Assembly: GCF_030272615.1 (NCBI RefSeq)
Contig: NC_081406.1
Span: 243,345,218-243,409,217, forward strand
DNA from: Cryptomeria japonica
Taxonomy: Eukaryota; Streptophyta; Pinopsida; Cupressales; Cupressaceae
Reading direction: 5' to 3'
Length of the DNA stretch: 64,000 nucleotides
In this document: piece by piece, positions 23,640 to 36,169 of the stretch
Position numbering within the stretch: the stretch's first letter is position 1
Layout of the letters: each line of letters opens with the position of its first letter
Position numbers and translations under genes: made by a program
Notes under the pieces: generated by a model
Seen by the model: the letters and a program-made list of their open reading frames with translations, nothing else
Told to the model about the DNA's origin: nothing
Databases searched by the model: none

Positions 23640-24439
23640 TTTAGCCCCCACTTTAGCAGGAGTATGAGACTAAGCATACTCTCGGTAAAGTACAAAGGTT
23701 TGCATTGAAAACTTTCATCAAGATGCTAAGGAGGCAAGACACACCAAGCCCCCAGTGGACTTTAGGTATCTTGAAACTTCAAGATCAAGATAAAAGGGAC
23801 ATAATAAAAGAAAGAAAGAGAACCATGACTACTAACTTAGTAAGTCATGAAAAGAAAAATACCAAAATTACAAAGCAAAAGGCTAAGTTTGCAAAGTAAC
23901 TTGAGTATCAAGATATGCGAAAGAGAGAAACATTGAGTAGAGTGTATTCCCCCATGTCAAAGAGATTGCATATGCCACAATGAGAGAAATTGATTTAAGG
24001 TAGTATAAATTCATCCAAAAGACAAGCACATTATCACAATGAGATGATCCCAAGAAAGGAAAAATCAAAGGATAATGATAAAAAACACAAAGCAGATAAG
24101 GGTTCTACTTAACTGTGGGGTCAATATGCTCTTATGATAAATAATGTATATCATGTATATATTTGCATTAAATCGTCCTCATCCCCCAAAGAAAGCAAAA
24201 CCACAATAGTAAAAGGGCTCATGTGTCTTTTGAGTCAACATGGGAGAGACCAAAATAGATCTCAACACTTTGCCATCGTCCTCAAGTAAACAACACTGGG
24301 GACAACAATAGAAGAATTGAGAGACAAATAGAAGAAGGTTACAAACAAGCAAGAGAGGAGAGAGAGAGAGAGATAGAATCTATGACACAAATGAAGCTAA
24401 TCAAGCAAGTCACCCGCCTCCCAATCTTGCTCAACATTA

Positions 24440-25570
24440 TTTTGGGAAGGTGGACAATATGCAAGAGGATAAACTTTAAGCACAATAGATGGAGCTACTA
24501 CAAGTTCCAAACAAGGATCATGCTCTAATGATGGATTACTTTTCTTGTTACTAGGAGCTAGGATTAATGCTCATGAAAATTATTTAGATAAATCATTTTC
24601 AACATCAACATATTCATATTCATCATTGGAATCATTAGCATCAACATCATTTTCATCCATTTCTTCATCAAGATTAATAAAAATAGGATCTTTAATTAGA
24701 ATAGAATATGAACCATTATTTTTCTTAAGCATTTTATGTCTTGGAGATTTAGGTTTAACTTCCTCCCTAGGGTTAGGCAAAGGCTGCAAAAGTGGGATCA
24801 TATCAACATTTGGAGTCTTCGGGGAGGAAATTGGTTAAGAAGCAAGTTTGCGAGCCTTAGCATGATGTCTCCATCAACCTTCTCTCACACAACAATTTAT
24901 TTTAGTTTTAGCTGAGGGTTGTGAGGGTTTAGGATCAATATGCATAATATTTGTCTCTTCCTTTAAAGAAGGATGCACGAGAGAAGGTTTTTTAGGTTGA
25001 AAGATAGGAGATGTTGGAGGCTTCCCTTTGTAAGATGTAGGAGGTGGAACTGCATCATATAAAGGAGGAATAGAGGGTGTAGGAAGGAGACTAGGTCCAT
25101 CATGAGGAGGAGGAATAGGTCTATCATTAAGAAGAGGAATGGGTTTAGGATCTCTAGGCTTACTCAAGGATAAAATCATCTCATTATTCCACTTTTGATT
25201 GGAGAGAGTGAGAGCATCCCTTCGAGGTTTAAGAGGCTGAAATTGTTTAGACAAAAAATAATCAAGATTAACATCTCCATGCCTCATCGTGGGTTTTTAC
25301 ATGCTACAATTAATTGTTATGATTTTGTTATTAATAGTTAATTTCAAACACTTATGAACAATAGAAGGAATCCCTTTCATGGAAGAGATCCAAGGAAGTC
25401 CCAACTTCACATTAAATTGATTTGATGTAGGAATGACAACAAAAATGAAATCTAAGCACTTGGTACCAACCTAAACCGAAAGAGTAATAGAGCCAATAGA
25501 GGGACAAGAGAAACCATCAAATATTTTAATCATCACATCATATTTATCATACATTACTTAATGCAATTGT
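24440..25570 (-). pseudogene. Protease-linked and acidic region of gag-pro element
   Basis: Around 25560-25300 the minus strand reads a block like LGLPWISSMKGIPSIVHKCL, the region after the aspartic protease in Tat-like elements. Next come a proline-rich segment (25287-24874, many PP and PSLP words), then KPKSPRHKML and an acidic stretch DEEMDENDVDANDSNDEYEY (24801-24580), then ALILAPSNKKSNPSLEHDPC. Stops occur at 24874 and 24580, but frame 0 continues through them, so this was one long polyprotein. The region where reverse transcriptase should begin is absent. Confidence 0.7.
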
Positions 25571-25588
25571 AAAGTATAAAGATATTCT

Positions 25589-26326
25589 TCAGTTGAGAAC
25601 CCCTCGTGAGAGTATGTCTTTGATCCTCGCAGTGATATATAGTGGGCCATTAGGTGCTTCAATAGTTTCACTAGGATCAAAGGTAATGTATGGGCCCTTA
25701 GGAGGTGTAGGTTTATCAATGAGATTCACCACATTATTAGACTCGAGGCCAAGATCAATAGGAGAGAAGGAAATATGCTCAGACTCAATCACATTAGTAG
25801 AATGAGAAGGCAAAGGACTAGTAAATATTTTGAGGTTTTTATTTGGAGGAGCTATGGATTTATTTCCTTTGTCATTCACACCAGCTACATATATGATATT
25901 GTTATCAATAAGGTCTTGAATCCTACTCCCTAGGAAATAACATTTTTTAGTGTCATGGCTAGGTTGACGATGATATTGGCAAAAAGCTTTGGCATCATGA
26001 TATGGTGGCAAAGGTTTGGATGTGTCAATTGGTTTGATGGGAGGAAGTTTCAACATATTTTTGTTCAATGATTGTGTCATAATGCTATGCAAAGGTTTAG
26101 AAAGAGGAGTAAATTATTTTCTAAAATACTTGGATAGAGGAAGCACACCTGTTGTTGTAGCTACTACTTGAGTATTGTTGTTATCATTGAACTTGATGAA
26201 TCCCTTGTTCAGTTTAAACTTCACAAAAGGTTGTTGAGCACTTTCATTCTTATCAATCATAGCCATTGAAGGAGATTGGTCAAATTGGCTCAGTTGAAGC
26301 TGATAGTTATGAAGTACCCCACACAA
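25589..26326 (-). pseudogene. Gag C-terminal part with zinc knuckle
   Basis: A single frame from 26326 to 25589, broken by one TAA near 26112. It carries a FTPLSKPLHSIMTQSL segment, homologous in position to YTPLGEPLESVFKKL in the Tat element at 48 kb. Then comes the zinc knuckle C-x2-H-x5-H-x4-C in FCQYHRQPSHDTKKC, and IQDLIDNNIIYVAG. The capsid domain that should precede it is missing, so this gag could not assemble particles alone. Confidence 0.75.
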
Positions 26327-26383
26327 CTGTGTAAAGAAAGTAAACTAAGAAAAGAGAAGCTTATCCCTAATGTCTTTTCGCAA

Positions 26384-27545
26384 ATTAGAAATAAAATATT
26401 AGGGTTTCTACAATTAGATGTATGAAAACCGCTAATATTTAGGCTTAGGCACCATTACATTAAAAGAGGGGAGTAAACCCAATGGATCTATCCATAAACC
26501 AGCAAGGATAAGGGTTGGGAATTCTATTGTATTTACTAGGGTTGGAATTGATTGCCCTCTTTTAAATTGAATTGTGAAAATGTTGAAATTGGGGTAAATG
26601 TGCTAGAATTGATGTAAAAATGTGTAAACAGTAATCTACAATCATTGGATCGAGCCACAAACCTGGATTTGAGGATTGCAAGAGTATTCAAACCTATACC
26701 TAGAAGGAGCTCTTGATTTGTCAGGACCAAGATGGTGGTCACTCTGGTCCTCCGCACTTTTCACACTCTAATGGGGGATTGATTCATCATTGTAAATAAA
26801 GCCAATTCTAAAGATCACAACTCCAGACCTATTCCTACGTACAATAGAGAAGGAAATAGGTTGGGAATAGGGGTTTGCCTAAGTCAAACCTTGGTTTAGG
26901 AATTAACCTTGAAATAAAAATGAAATATGATTGAATTGCAGTAATGGAAATGTTCTCCTTTTGAGGGAAATGCTGAATAATGATTGAAAACACAAATGTT
27001 ATACCTCCTTGTGAAGTTTTGTTTGTCTTCACATGGAATTAGGGTTTCATGAAGTCTTTAATAATATAGAACATGAATATCAACTCCAATGCTTGAATCT
27101 TGACCTTATCTCTGCTCCAATGCTTGAAAGAAGACTATTTACTTGCTTGCTCGACTTGAATTCTTGATTGATGCACGTGTATGCTGAATTGAATTGAATG
27201 TGTATCAAAATGAGAGGGGTAGACCTCCTTTTATACTTGCCTGTCGAAAAAACAACTTAATTTTTCAACATGAGCCAACATGGGGTCAAGATTCCCGCTC
27301 AAATCTCATGACCGTTAAGGGGCCCAAAAATGGGTTCTAGTTGGGAGGACCAAGGCGCTAGCGCCTGGTCCTAACCAATCGGACACCAAAAATAAAGGAC
27401 AACATAAAGTGCAAGGTCAAAAATATGACAAATATGCATGGTATGAGTAGAATCGGGTCTTCGATCAGGCCTCGGGACATGAACTCCAAGGTGAGGGCCC
27501 AAATGAGAACACAATTTTTAAGGGAGTACAATTTAGGACATTACA
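26384..27545 (-). repeat. 5' LTR of the nested gag-pro gypsy element
   Basis: Ends GGACATTACA. It includes at about 27355-27370 the palindrome GGCGCTAGCGCC, absent from the sister LTR. The inner boundary is uncertain by a few bases, and no clear tRNA primer site was recognised. Confidence 0.7.
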
Positions 27546-28091
27546 ATGTCCTAGGAGAAAACAAATTTCTCCTAATACCATGTTCTTCACAAAACTTTTC
27601 AAACTTATTTGATGTAGATTATCCTCCTCTATCATACCTTAAGAATTTGATCTTAGCATCCATTTGATTCTCAACCATAGACTTAAATATCTTAAATCTA
27701 TCTAAATCTTGATTTTTCTCTTAGAAAAGTAACCCATGTCATTCTTGTATTATCATCAATAAGTACCATAAAATGCCTTTTCACCATTGAGTGCTCTTAA
27801 AGGTTCACATAAATCAATATGCACCAACTCCAAATGTTTTGAAGTAGAAAATATGTTGCTCTTGAATATTGTCCCTGTATGTTTCCCCAACTGACATTCC
27901 CTGCATAAAGTGTTATCAGACTTGGCAATCTTCAACAAGCCTTTTACAACTTATGTTGAACTAATCTTTACCATAATGTCAAAATTTATATGTCCTAGCC
28001 TCTTGTGCCACAACCAACTCTCATAGCTTTGAGCATTAGACAATTGTTATCTTTAGCTTCCTTTAGGTAGTATGGGTAAAAGCACAATGTT
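27546..28091 (-). pseudogene. Copia integrase N-terminal part
   Basis: The minus strand reads SYESWLWHKRLGHINF (the GAG-pre-integrase H-x-R-x-G-H block, near 28010-27970), then TLCRECQLGKHTGT (zinc-binding C-x2-C), FSTSKHLELVHIDLCEPL (first catalytic Asp, H-x-D), and toward 27560 KFCEEHGI with the second catalytic region D-R-G-G-E. This is the same gene as 22568 downward, interrupted by the gypsy insert. Frameshifts and stops are present near 28060. Confidence 0.82.
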
Positions 28092-28112
28092 GTGTCACAC
28101 TTTTATAAAGGC
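28092..28112. repeat. Left terminus of the DNA transposon
   Basis: TGTGTCACACTTT at 28091-28103 is the exact inverted complement of AAAGTGTGACACA at 60166-60178. The next bases, CCAACCAACATAG here and CCATAGTTGGTCG at the other end, also resemble each other when inverted. Confidence 0.65.
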
Positions 28113-29935
28113 ACCAACCAACATAGCTAAAACTGTTTAACTTCGACAACATAAAAGTGACATTTCTAAATTGAATTTTGAAATGATGTATACTAATCAA
28201 ATGTAGAAATATTAATGAAATTTAAGTCAATTATTTTTTAATTTTTTTAAGAAAAAAATTGATATTTTTTTTTAATAAATTCAAAGATAGATTTTTCATT
28301 GCTAACAAGTGCTAAAAATCAGGGGTTCTAGTCGGCATCACCAAAAAAATTAAAATGGACTTATTTTTTTCAGATTTTTTTTCCAAATAGAGAACATATA
28401 TATGCAGTGTTAAAAAAAATATTTAATTTTGATGTATATTTTTCTTGTTATAATATTTTGAAGTCCAACATAGCTAAATTTGATAGTTTTTGTTTAGCAT
28501 CACCTTTTGACTAATAAATTTATCATTAACCAAACAAAAAATTACCCTTTTCGAGAAGATTCTCTCATCTAGTGAAAAATAATTTTTTTTTTTTTTTTAA
28601 TTTCTAATCAACCTCTTTTTAAACATTAAAAAGATACTCGCAATGTTTAATAAATAAAAAATATTAAAAATTATCAAAATAGTAAAAAAATTATATGACC
28701 GGATTCGTGACTTCGATCTCTACAAAAGGGTATTTTTCGTTTTTTGTAAAAAAAAACTCATATGATGAAAAATTGGCTAGTAGTTCAATCTGGTGAAAAT
28801 ACAGAGCAAATGGCCATTTTGGTGCCACATGGTAGGCCACATTGGCTAGTCCGGCCAGACCTAGTTCGATAGGAGACTGATCGGACTCTTGCCCGCCAAA
28901 CTTGGTCCCCCAACCGACCAAGGGACAAAAATAGATTTTTTAAATTTATTTTTGTTTTATTTGTGAAGTCAACTAGCTAGAATATCAGGGTCAATTTGAC
29001 GACCATTTGGACGTATTGTTGACGACTTTTACAAGGTATTTTTTTATTCAATTTGATATTTTTGATGTTAATTTTAATTTATTAATATTTTAATATTAAA
29101 ATTACATGTATAATTTGAGTTTTTACCCATTTTTCATTTAAATACTATTAGAAAGTTTGTCTACATGTCTATTTGTTTTTCCTTTCTAGTTTAATTAGGC
29201 TCACATCTTTATTCCATTTTGGGGTTAATTAACTTGTTTTGAGGTGTTTTATGCCTTTGGCATGCTTTGTGTTTAGATAGAACCCTAAAGATGATAACAA
29301 AATTATCTGAACTCCCCTCATCTTCCATTGGACATTGGGTGTAAGAGAAATTGTTATCATCTTCTTTTTAGGTAGAAGGGCATGCCCTCCCGAGAAGCCC
29401 ATAAGGCTGGTGAGAGGGGAACGACCCAAGCGGTACTTTCTTTTGCCCACTATATAAATTAATATGTTAGGCGGAAGCTGCGACGCCTTGGTGATGTGTA
29501 TCTACATCGACGATACTCCCTAGTATCTGCACTATGTGTGTGCACTTGTGTGGAGAATGAGGAGTGGGTTCTTGAATGAGTTGTAGCCGCATGGGTAGAC
29601 ACCAAAGTCCGAAGAAGTTCTCCCACTAAACACCTTAGAGTAGTGGCCCATGCTTTTTTTGTCTAAACATTGTGATAGCTTCAGTGCAAGGGGATAGATG
29701 CTTTTCCCCCCAAGACACTCACCATAACACTCCTGTGGGATGAGACATAAATCCTTGGCTTAGCATAAGCTACTGGTAGCTTTCTGAGGAGAGAGTGATA
29801 GGGTCATCCTTCCAAATCTAGAGACCCCTATCTGTTCACTCAGAAAAAAGGCAAAATTAGTGAATACATCCCTCAAGGTGTCCCTACACCTGAGCTGATG
29901 AAGATTCCAATTTGTGGGCTGAAGTTACCGCCTAA
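28101..29935. other. Left arm of the DNA transposon
   Basis: Very AT-rich, with long T and A runs and no ORF. A word CCAACATAGCTAAA occurs at 28119-28135 and again at 28462-28477. At 28840-28925 there is a patch with GTCCGGCCAGACCTAGTTCG and ACTGATCGGACT, similar in inverse to subterminal repeats at 60010-60165. From about 29460 the composition changes to more GC, and this part could be a separate insertion. Confidence 0.5.
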
Positions 29936-30729
29936 TGCAACCATAACCGATAAAAACCCTCAAAAGAGTCAACTGGATTATGCAGTGAGAGAGATACAAC
30001 AAAAGCAACAAGAAAACATAACAAATTAACATAAACAGATCATATTAAATCCATAGAACTTCCGACAATCATCCTATAATTATATTATCATCAAAGAACA
30101 TCTGATAATTAACCGGTTACATGCAGGCCTCAAGCCATATACAATCCAACCGGGACTCTAAGAATCAACCAAATCATAACATGCAAATATCAATCCTTAT
30201 TCTAAGTTCTACTTCCTCTACCCTCACAAATGATTACCTAGCATCATATTTATACCCATCAGAACACATCCACCAATGCAGGAAAATGAAACGCGTAATT
30301 AGGTCAACCCTAAGAATTAGATAAATCTTTCTAAAAAATAACAACCAAGTGATGCGGTTTAGCAGGAAGGTCACCCACATGCCAAAGAACATCAGACAAG
30401 ACCCAAGATGGATCCACACGCCAAGAATCGCGCTGGTAATGAAGGAAAACCAACCAATAAGCACAAGAACTGTCCCAGAACCAAGGAACAATCAACCGAA
30501 AGCGACAAATGACCAGAAAAGAATCCAAATAAACTAAAAATTTGTAATCAAGCACATGAAACTATTTGGAAACCAAAAATACGATTTGCCATGAAGAACA
30601 AGCAACTACCAGTATATACCGATAAGAACACAGAAAACTGCACAAATAACTAAACAAGAACAAAAACTGAAAGGAAATATTTTTTGGTTGATGCAAGAAT
30701 GCTCATCGACCAGGGATGCTTCGGCATCA
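29936..30729 (-). repeat. 3' LTR of the 29.9-33.6 kb gypsy element
   Basis: Begins TGCAACCATAACCG and ends TCGGCATCA on the plus strand. Confidence 0.82.
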
Positions 30730-30936
30730 GACAACCCAGGTAGAAAAAGATGTTCCATGAGAGGCAACTCATGAACATCTAAAAGGATTCAGAATGAAGA
30801 TCACATGCTCATTTATGATCCAAACATCTTCCTTATCTGCCAACCTCTGCTTTAGCTCCTCTGGTGCCTCAACCGACTTCTCTAACCTCTGACTCTCTTT
30901 GTCACTCTTTCCTTGCTTTAGGTCTGCACATTGTTT

Positions 30937-31200
30937 CTATTTCTGTAACTCTAATTTGATTCTACCATAGGACTTCATCCGATTTGTCACCATAAGCTCT
31001 CTATTGACCGGTTCCATCTGTCCATCAGACTCAACTATCAGATCCCTCTGCAAACCCATGTCATCCTCCAGTATAACCTCTGCAACTGGTTCTATCAAAC
31101 CTTTTGGTATAGCCCCTACCACTGGTTTCTCAATAGTGCAACTTCTCTCAGGACTCAGTTTCTTCACCTTCTTCTCTTTCTCCTTTAAATTAATCAACGT
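30937..31200 (-). pseudogene. Post-protease remnant of gypsy gag-pro element
   Basis: An 86-codon frame, lysine- and glutamate-rich, lying between the protease end and the 3' LTR. It contains INLKEKEKKVKKLSPE and no reverse transcriptase motif. It may be the joint left after deletion of pol, or a diverged linker. Confidence 0.4.
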
Positions 31201-31329
31201 GAACTTATGCCCATCCTTTTCAATAGTAACTAGGTTTCTTCTATAGTCATAAATAGCTCCTCTATCATACTACCAAGGCTTTCCCAATAAGACATGTCAA
31301 ACACTCATAGACACAATATCACATAAAAC

Positions 31330-32540
31330 TTAATCTCTGAAAGGCCCAATATTGAAACTCACCAAACACTGCTCCTTTATCTCTATCTTTTGATCATCTT
31401 GCAACCAACTCACCTCATAAGGACAAGGATGCTTAAGCCTCTCCAGTCCAAGATTTACAACCATTTCTTCAAATACTAAATTATTAGTACTTCCACTATC
31501 CACAATGACCTTGCAACACTTACCACCTGATTTGTATACAGTCTGGAAAAGACTCTTCCTTCGAGTAGATCTGGTATCCTTTCTTCTAAACATAAGAGAT
31601 TCTCCATGCTCCGGTGCACATTTAGATTTGGTACCATCTGGTTCTTCACTTGCCACAAAACATCTTGCCATTCCCTGCTTACATTCATAGGATCTATGTC
31701 TAGTTTCTCCACACTTGAAACATTTTCTAGGGAATTCCCTACCGGTACTCTTGCTACCTTTCCTCGGTGTCTTATGTTCCAGTTCTTTACTCCACTTAGG
31801 TTTTGACTCCTCTTCTTCAACCGGTTTCTTCATACTATCACTCATCTTGAATTTCTCCTTTCCCTTATTTGGTTGTCTTCTTCTTACCTTTTCCTTATCC
31901 TTTAAAGCATACTGGTAAGCTTCTTCAATTGTGGAAACCTTCAACATACTCATCTCATCTTGGATGTTAAAAGAAAATCCATTGATGTACCTCACCACCT
32001 TTTCTCTGCCCATCTCTCTATGTCCAGATCTAATTACCACCTTATAGTATTCCTTAGTATATTCCTTCACAGTAATGTTTCTCTATTTTAGGATCTCTAA
32101 CTTCTTGAACAACTCCAATTCATAGTCTCCTGGTATGAACTTGGCCTTCAATCTTGCAACCATCTGTCTCCACTGGGTGATCTTCAATTCACCATTCTCC
32201 ACTATGTCTTTCTGCAATTCTTTCCACCATAAGGAAACATGCCCTTTCAAATTGGTCATTGCCAACCGGACTCTCTGTGGGTCCTTGATATCCTCAAACT
32301 CAAAGTATTCCTCTAACTCTCTTATCCAATCAATTAGATCCTTCGGGTTCTGCGTTCTAGAAAAGTTAGAAACCTCACTTTATGCACTTTACTCGCTTGT
32401 GCCACCACTCTGAGGAATCTTTCCTCTCTTTCATCTTCTGGTCCTTTAGCTTCCTTAATCTCTTCACTGACTTCCTCATATTTATCCTCAGAATTAGGGT
32501 TTCTTCGCAAGCCAGCCAAAGCATTTCAAATTTCATTCCT
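31330..32540 (-). pseudogene. Gypsy gag and aspartic protease
   Basis: The order on the minus strand is a capsid segment (32519-32083, with GHVSLWWKELQKD and IPGDYELELFKKL), then KEYTKEYYKVVIRSGH and KVVRYINGF. Next come a basic linker and a zinc knuckle C-x2-C-x4-H-x4-C (CFKCGETRHRSYEC, where the usual Gly before His is Arg), and a protease motif VIVDSGSTNNLV. Capsid segments are in different frames near 32080 and 32340, so frameshifts are present. The zinc knuckle and D-S-G motif place it in the chromovirus-like side of Ty3/gypsy, unlike the Tat-like elements at 24-26 and 42-50 kb. Confidence 0.82.
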
Positions 32541-32782
32541 CACTTCATTCTTGAAGTCTTCCATCATCTGCTCTATCCTCCAGGGGTTTGTCCTCCTCGA
32601 CGACATCTCTTCTTCCACTCCGATGAACTACCTCAGCTTAGAGATCTGACTACCAATTTCAATTGCCTCCCCTCGGCGATCTATTGAACACACACACAGC
32701 CTGCCTCCAATCGGCGGTATGTCCACCCCAAGGAATGCCTCAATGTTTGCAAATGATTCTTCCACCAACCAGTCCATAACCA

Positions 32783-32794
32783 GCTCTGATACCA
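32783..32794 (-). promoter_or_regulatory. Primer binding site, initiator tRNA-Met type
   Basis: TGGTATCAGAGC on the minus strand is complementary to the 3' end of plant initiator tRNA-Met. It fixes the orientation of the element. Confidence 0.9.
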
Positions 32795-32799
32795 CTTAA

Positions 32800-33609
32800 T
32801 GCAACCATAACCGGTAAAAACCCTCAAAAGACTCAACCGACTTATACAATGAGAGAGACACAATGAAAGCAACAAGAAAATATAACAAATTCACATAAAC
32901 AGATCATATTAAAGCCATAGAACTTTTGGCAATCATCTGGTAATTATATTATCATAAAAAAACATCTGGTAATTAATCGGTTACATTCAGGCCTCAAACT
33001 AGATACAATCCAATTGGAACTCTAAGAATCAACCGAATCACAACATGTGAATCTCAATCCTTCTTCTAAGTTCTACTTCCTCTACCCTCACAAATGATTA
33101 CCTTTTATACCCGCCGGAACACATCGGGGTCGGCCTCATAAGATTACATTCACCAATGCAGGAAAATGGAATATGTAATTAGGTCAATCCTAAGAATTAG
33201 ATAAAACTTTCCAGAAATAACAACCAAGTGATGCAGTTCAACATGAAGGTTGGCCACATGCCAAAGAACATCAGACAAGACCCAAGATGGATCCACACGC
33301 CAAGAAGCACGCCGGTAATGAAGGAAAACCAACCGGTAAGCACAATAACTATCCCAGAACCCAGGAACAGTCAACCAGAAGCGACAAGTGACTAGAAAAG
33401 AATCCAAATGAACTGAAAAATATGGAATCAAGCACATGAAACCGTCTAGAAACCGAAAATAAGATCTGCCACGAAGAGCAAGCAACTACTGGTACATACC
33501 AGTAAGAACACATAAAACTGTACAAAGAACTAAACAAGAACAAAAACTGAAAGGAAATATTTTTTGGATGATACAAGATTGCTCATCGACCAAGGATGCT
33601 CTTGCATCA
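32800..33609 (-). repeat. 5' LTR of the 29.9-33.6 kb gypsy element
   Basis: Begins TGCAACCATAACCG and ends CTTGCATCA. It carries a short insertion (about 33118-33150, with GGGGTCGGCCTCATAAG) that the other LTR lacks. Confidence 0.82.
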
Positions 33610-33789
33610 TCGCCATGAGAACATTGACCTTAGGATAAGAAGGTGTTTGATGTTTTTTTTATTATGTTTAGACCCGTGGAAATTGGGTGAATTTGGCTTA
33701 TGAACATACACATTGGTCACATTAATTTTTATAGTATCACTCGTTGTAATTATCATTGTCTTCTTGTTTGCGATGTTTGATCTAAATGG

Positions 33790-34163
33790 ATACAAAAAAA
33801 TTATGTATATATGTTTCTAAATATGTATATATGTGTACATGTATGTGTTTATGTGCATGCATGCATGCATGTGTGTATGAGTACATGTGTGTATGTGTAT
33901 GTGCATATGTGTGTATGTGTATGTCTTTGTATGTGTATACATGTATGTTTGTACATATAAATGTGCACACATGCATGTGTATATGTGTGTGTTTGTACAT
34001 ATGTGTATGTGTGTATGTACAAGTATGTGTAGATATATATGTGCATGAGTATATGTGTATGTGTGTATGCATGTGTGTATGTATGTCTGTATGTGCATGT
34101 GCATGTGCATGTACATGTGTGTGAATGTGTGAGTATGTATGTGTGTGTATGTGTATGTATGTC

Positions 34164-34237
<74 letters not shown>

Positions 34238-34640
34238 TATGTGTGTATGTATATTTATGTGTATGTGTGAGTATGTATGTGTACATGTGTATATGTGTAT
34301 GTGTGTATGTGTGTATGTGTGTATATGTGAGTGTATGAGTATATGTGTATGTGAGTGTATGTGTATGTATAAGTATGTGTGTATGAGTGTATGTGTGTGT
34401 ATTTTTGTGTGAATGTGTGCATGTGTGTGTGTGTGTGTGTACATGTATGTATGTGCACGCACATGCGTGTGTGTATGTGTATGTATGTGTATGTATGTGT
34501 ATGTGTGAGTGTGTTTGTGTATGTGTGTATGTTTGTGTGTATGTATGTATATGTGAGTGTATGAGTGTATGTGTATGTATGAGTATGTGTGTGTATGTAT
34601 GTGTGAATATGTGCATGTATGTGTGTATGTGTGTGTATGT

Positions 34641-34725
<85 letters not shown>

Positions 34726-35495
34726 TGTGCATGTATGGGTGTGTATTTGTGTATGTGAGTATGTGCGTGTATGTACGTGTGTGTATGTATATGTGTGTTA
34801 ATATGTATACATGTATGTGTGTATGTATGTGTGTATGTATGTATGTATGTGTGTGTGCATGTGTGTATGTATGTGTGTGTACATGTGTATCTATGTATGT
34901 ACATGTGTGTATGTATATATGTGTATGTGAGTGTATGTGTATGTATGAGTATGTGTGTATGTGTGTGTATGAGTGTATGTGTGAATGTGTGCATGTGTGT
35001 GTGTGTGTACATGTGTGTATGTATGTGTGTCTGAATGTGTGCATGTATGGGTGTGTATGTGTATATGTGTGTATGTGTGTGTATGTACGTGTGTGTGTGT
35101 ATGTATGTGTGTGTATGTACGTGTGTGTGTGTGTATGTATGTGTGTGTGAATGTGTGTATGTATGCGTGTATGTATGTATGTGTACATGTGTGTAGGTAT
35201 GGGTATGTATGTATGTATGTGTGTGTGTGTATGCATGTGTGTGTATGTGTATGTGTGTGTATGTATGTGTATGTATGTGCTGACATATATGCATGTGTAT
35301 GTATGTGTGTGTATGTGTGAATGTGTGCATGTATGGGTGTGTATGTGTGTGTGTAAGTGTGTGTGTGTGTATGTGTATGCATGTGTGTATGCATGTGTAT
35401 GTGTAAGTGTGTGTATGTGTGAGTATATATGTGCACGAGTATATATGTGTATGTGTGTGTATGTACATGTACATGTATGTGTATGTGTATTTGTA

Positions 35496-35538
<43 letters not shown>

Positions 35539-36108
35539 GTGTGCGTACATGTGTGTGTGAATGTGTGAGTATGTGTGTATGTATATATGTATGTATGTAT
35601 GTATGTGTATGTGTGTGAGTATGTGTGTATGTATGTGTGTATGTGTGTGTATGTGTGTGTATGTATGTATGTTTGTGTATGTGTGTATGTGTATGTGTGA
35701 GAATGTATGTGTATGTGTGTATGTGTATGTGTGTATGAATGTATGTGTGTGTATGTATGTGTATGTGAGTGTATGAATGTATGTGTATGTGTGTGTATGT
35801 ATGTGTGAATGTGTGTGTATGTACGTGTGTGTGTATGTATGTGTGTGTGAATGTGTGTACACGTATGTGTGTATGTATGTATGTGTGCATGTGTGTATCT
35901 ATGTGTGTGTGCATGTGTATCTATGTATGTATGTGTGTATGTATGTATGTATATGTGAGTGTATGAGTGTATGTGTATGTATGAGTGTATGTGTGTGTAT
36001 GTATGTGTGAATGTATTTGTGTATGTGTGTGTATGTAAGTGTGTGTGTATGTATGTGTGTGTGAATGTGTGAATGTATGGGTGTGTATGTGAGTATGTGT
36101 GTGTATGT

Positions 36109-36169
<61 letters not shown>

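Larger units (their letters stand above)
22569..27545 (-). mobile_element. Gag-pro-only Ty3/gypsy element nested in copia integrase
   Basis: Related LTRs at 22569-23639 and about 26384-27545 share the core words GCTAATATTTAGGCTTAGGC, GGGAATAGGGGTTTGCCTAA and AAGGGAGTACAATTTAGGA. A polypurine tract (AAAGTGGGGGCTAAA on the minus strand) abuts the left LTR, so the element lies on the minus strand. The 2.7-kb interior encodes only a gag zinc knuckle region and a protease-linked region. There is no reverse transcriptase, RNase H or integrase. The capsid part of gag is also missing: the frame begins just inside the 5' LTR. It is a non-autonomous element of the gag-type class, related to Tat-lineage gypsy by its gag-pro sequence. 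Confidence 0.82.
29936..33609 (-). mobile_element. Gag-pro-only Ty3/gypsy element in the DNA transposon
   Basis: LTRs at 29936-30729 and 32800-33609 share words such as TGCAACCATAACCG, ATGGATCCACACGCCAAGAA and AAAGGAAATATTTTTTGG. They are about nine-tenths alike by eye. A perfect primer site TGGTATCAGAGC (initiator tRNA-Met) lies at 32783-32794 on the minus strand, a few bases from the right LTR, so the element is on the minus strand. The 2.07-kb interior encodes gag and an aspartic protease motif, then ends at the 3' LTR with no polymerase or integrase. Flanks ACCGCC and ATCGCC suggest a 4-5 base TSD, not certain. No clean polypurine tract is visible next to the 3' LTR. Confidence 0.85.

Noticed and set aside
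23426-23899. Plus-strand frames of 60-72 codons at the inner end of the gypsy LTR
   Set aside because: They are basic, low-complexity and antisense to the element, and are not repeated in the sister LTR region with conservation.
29229-29450. 73-codon minus-strand frame
   Set aside because: No recognisable domain and no signals. It is left as unassigned sequence in the transposon arm.
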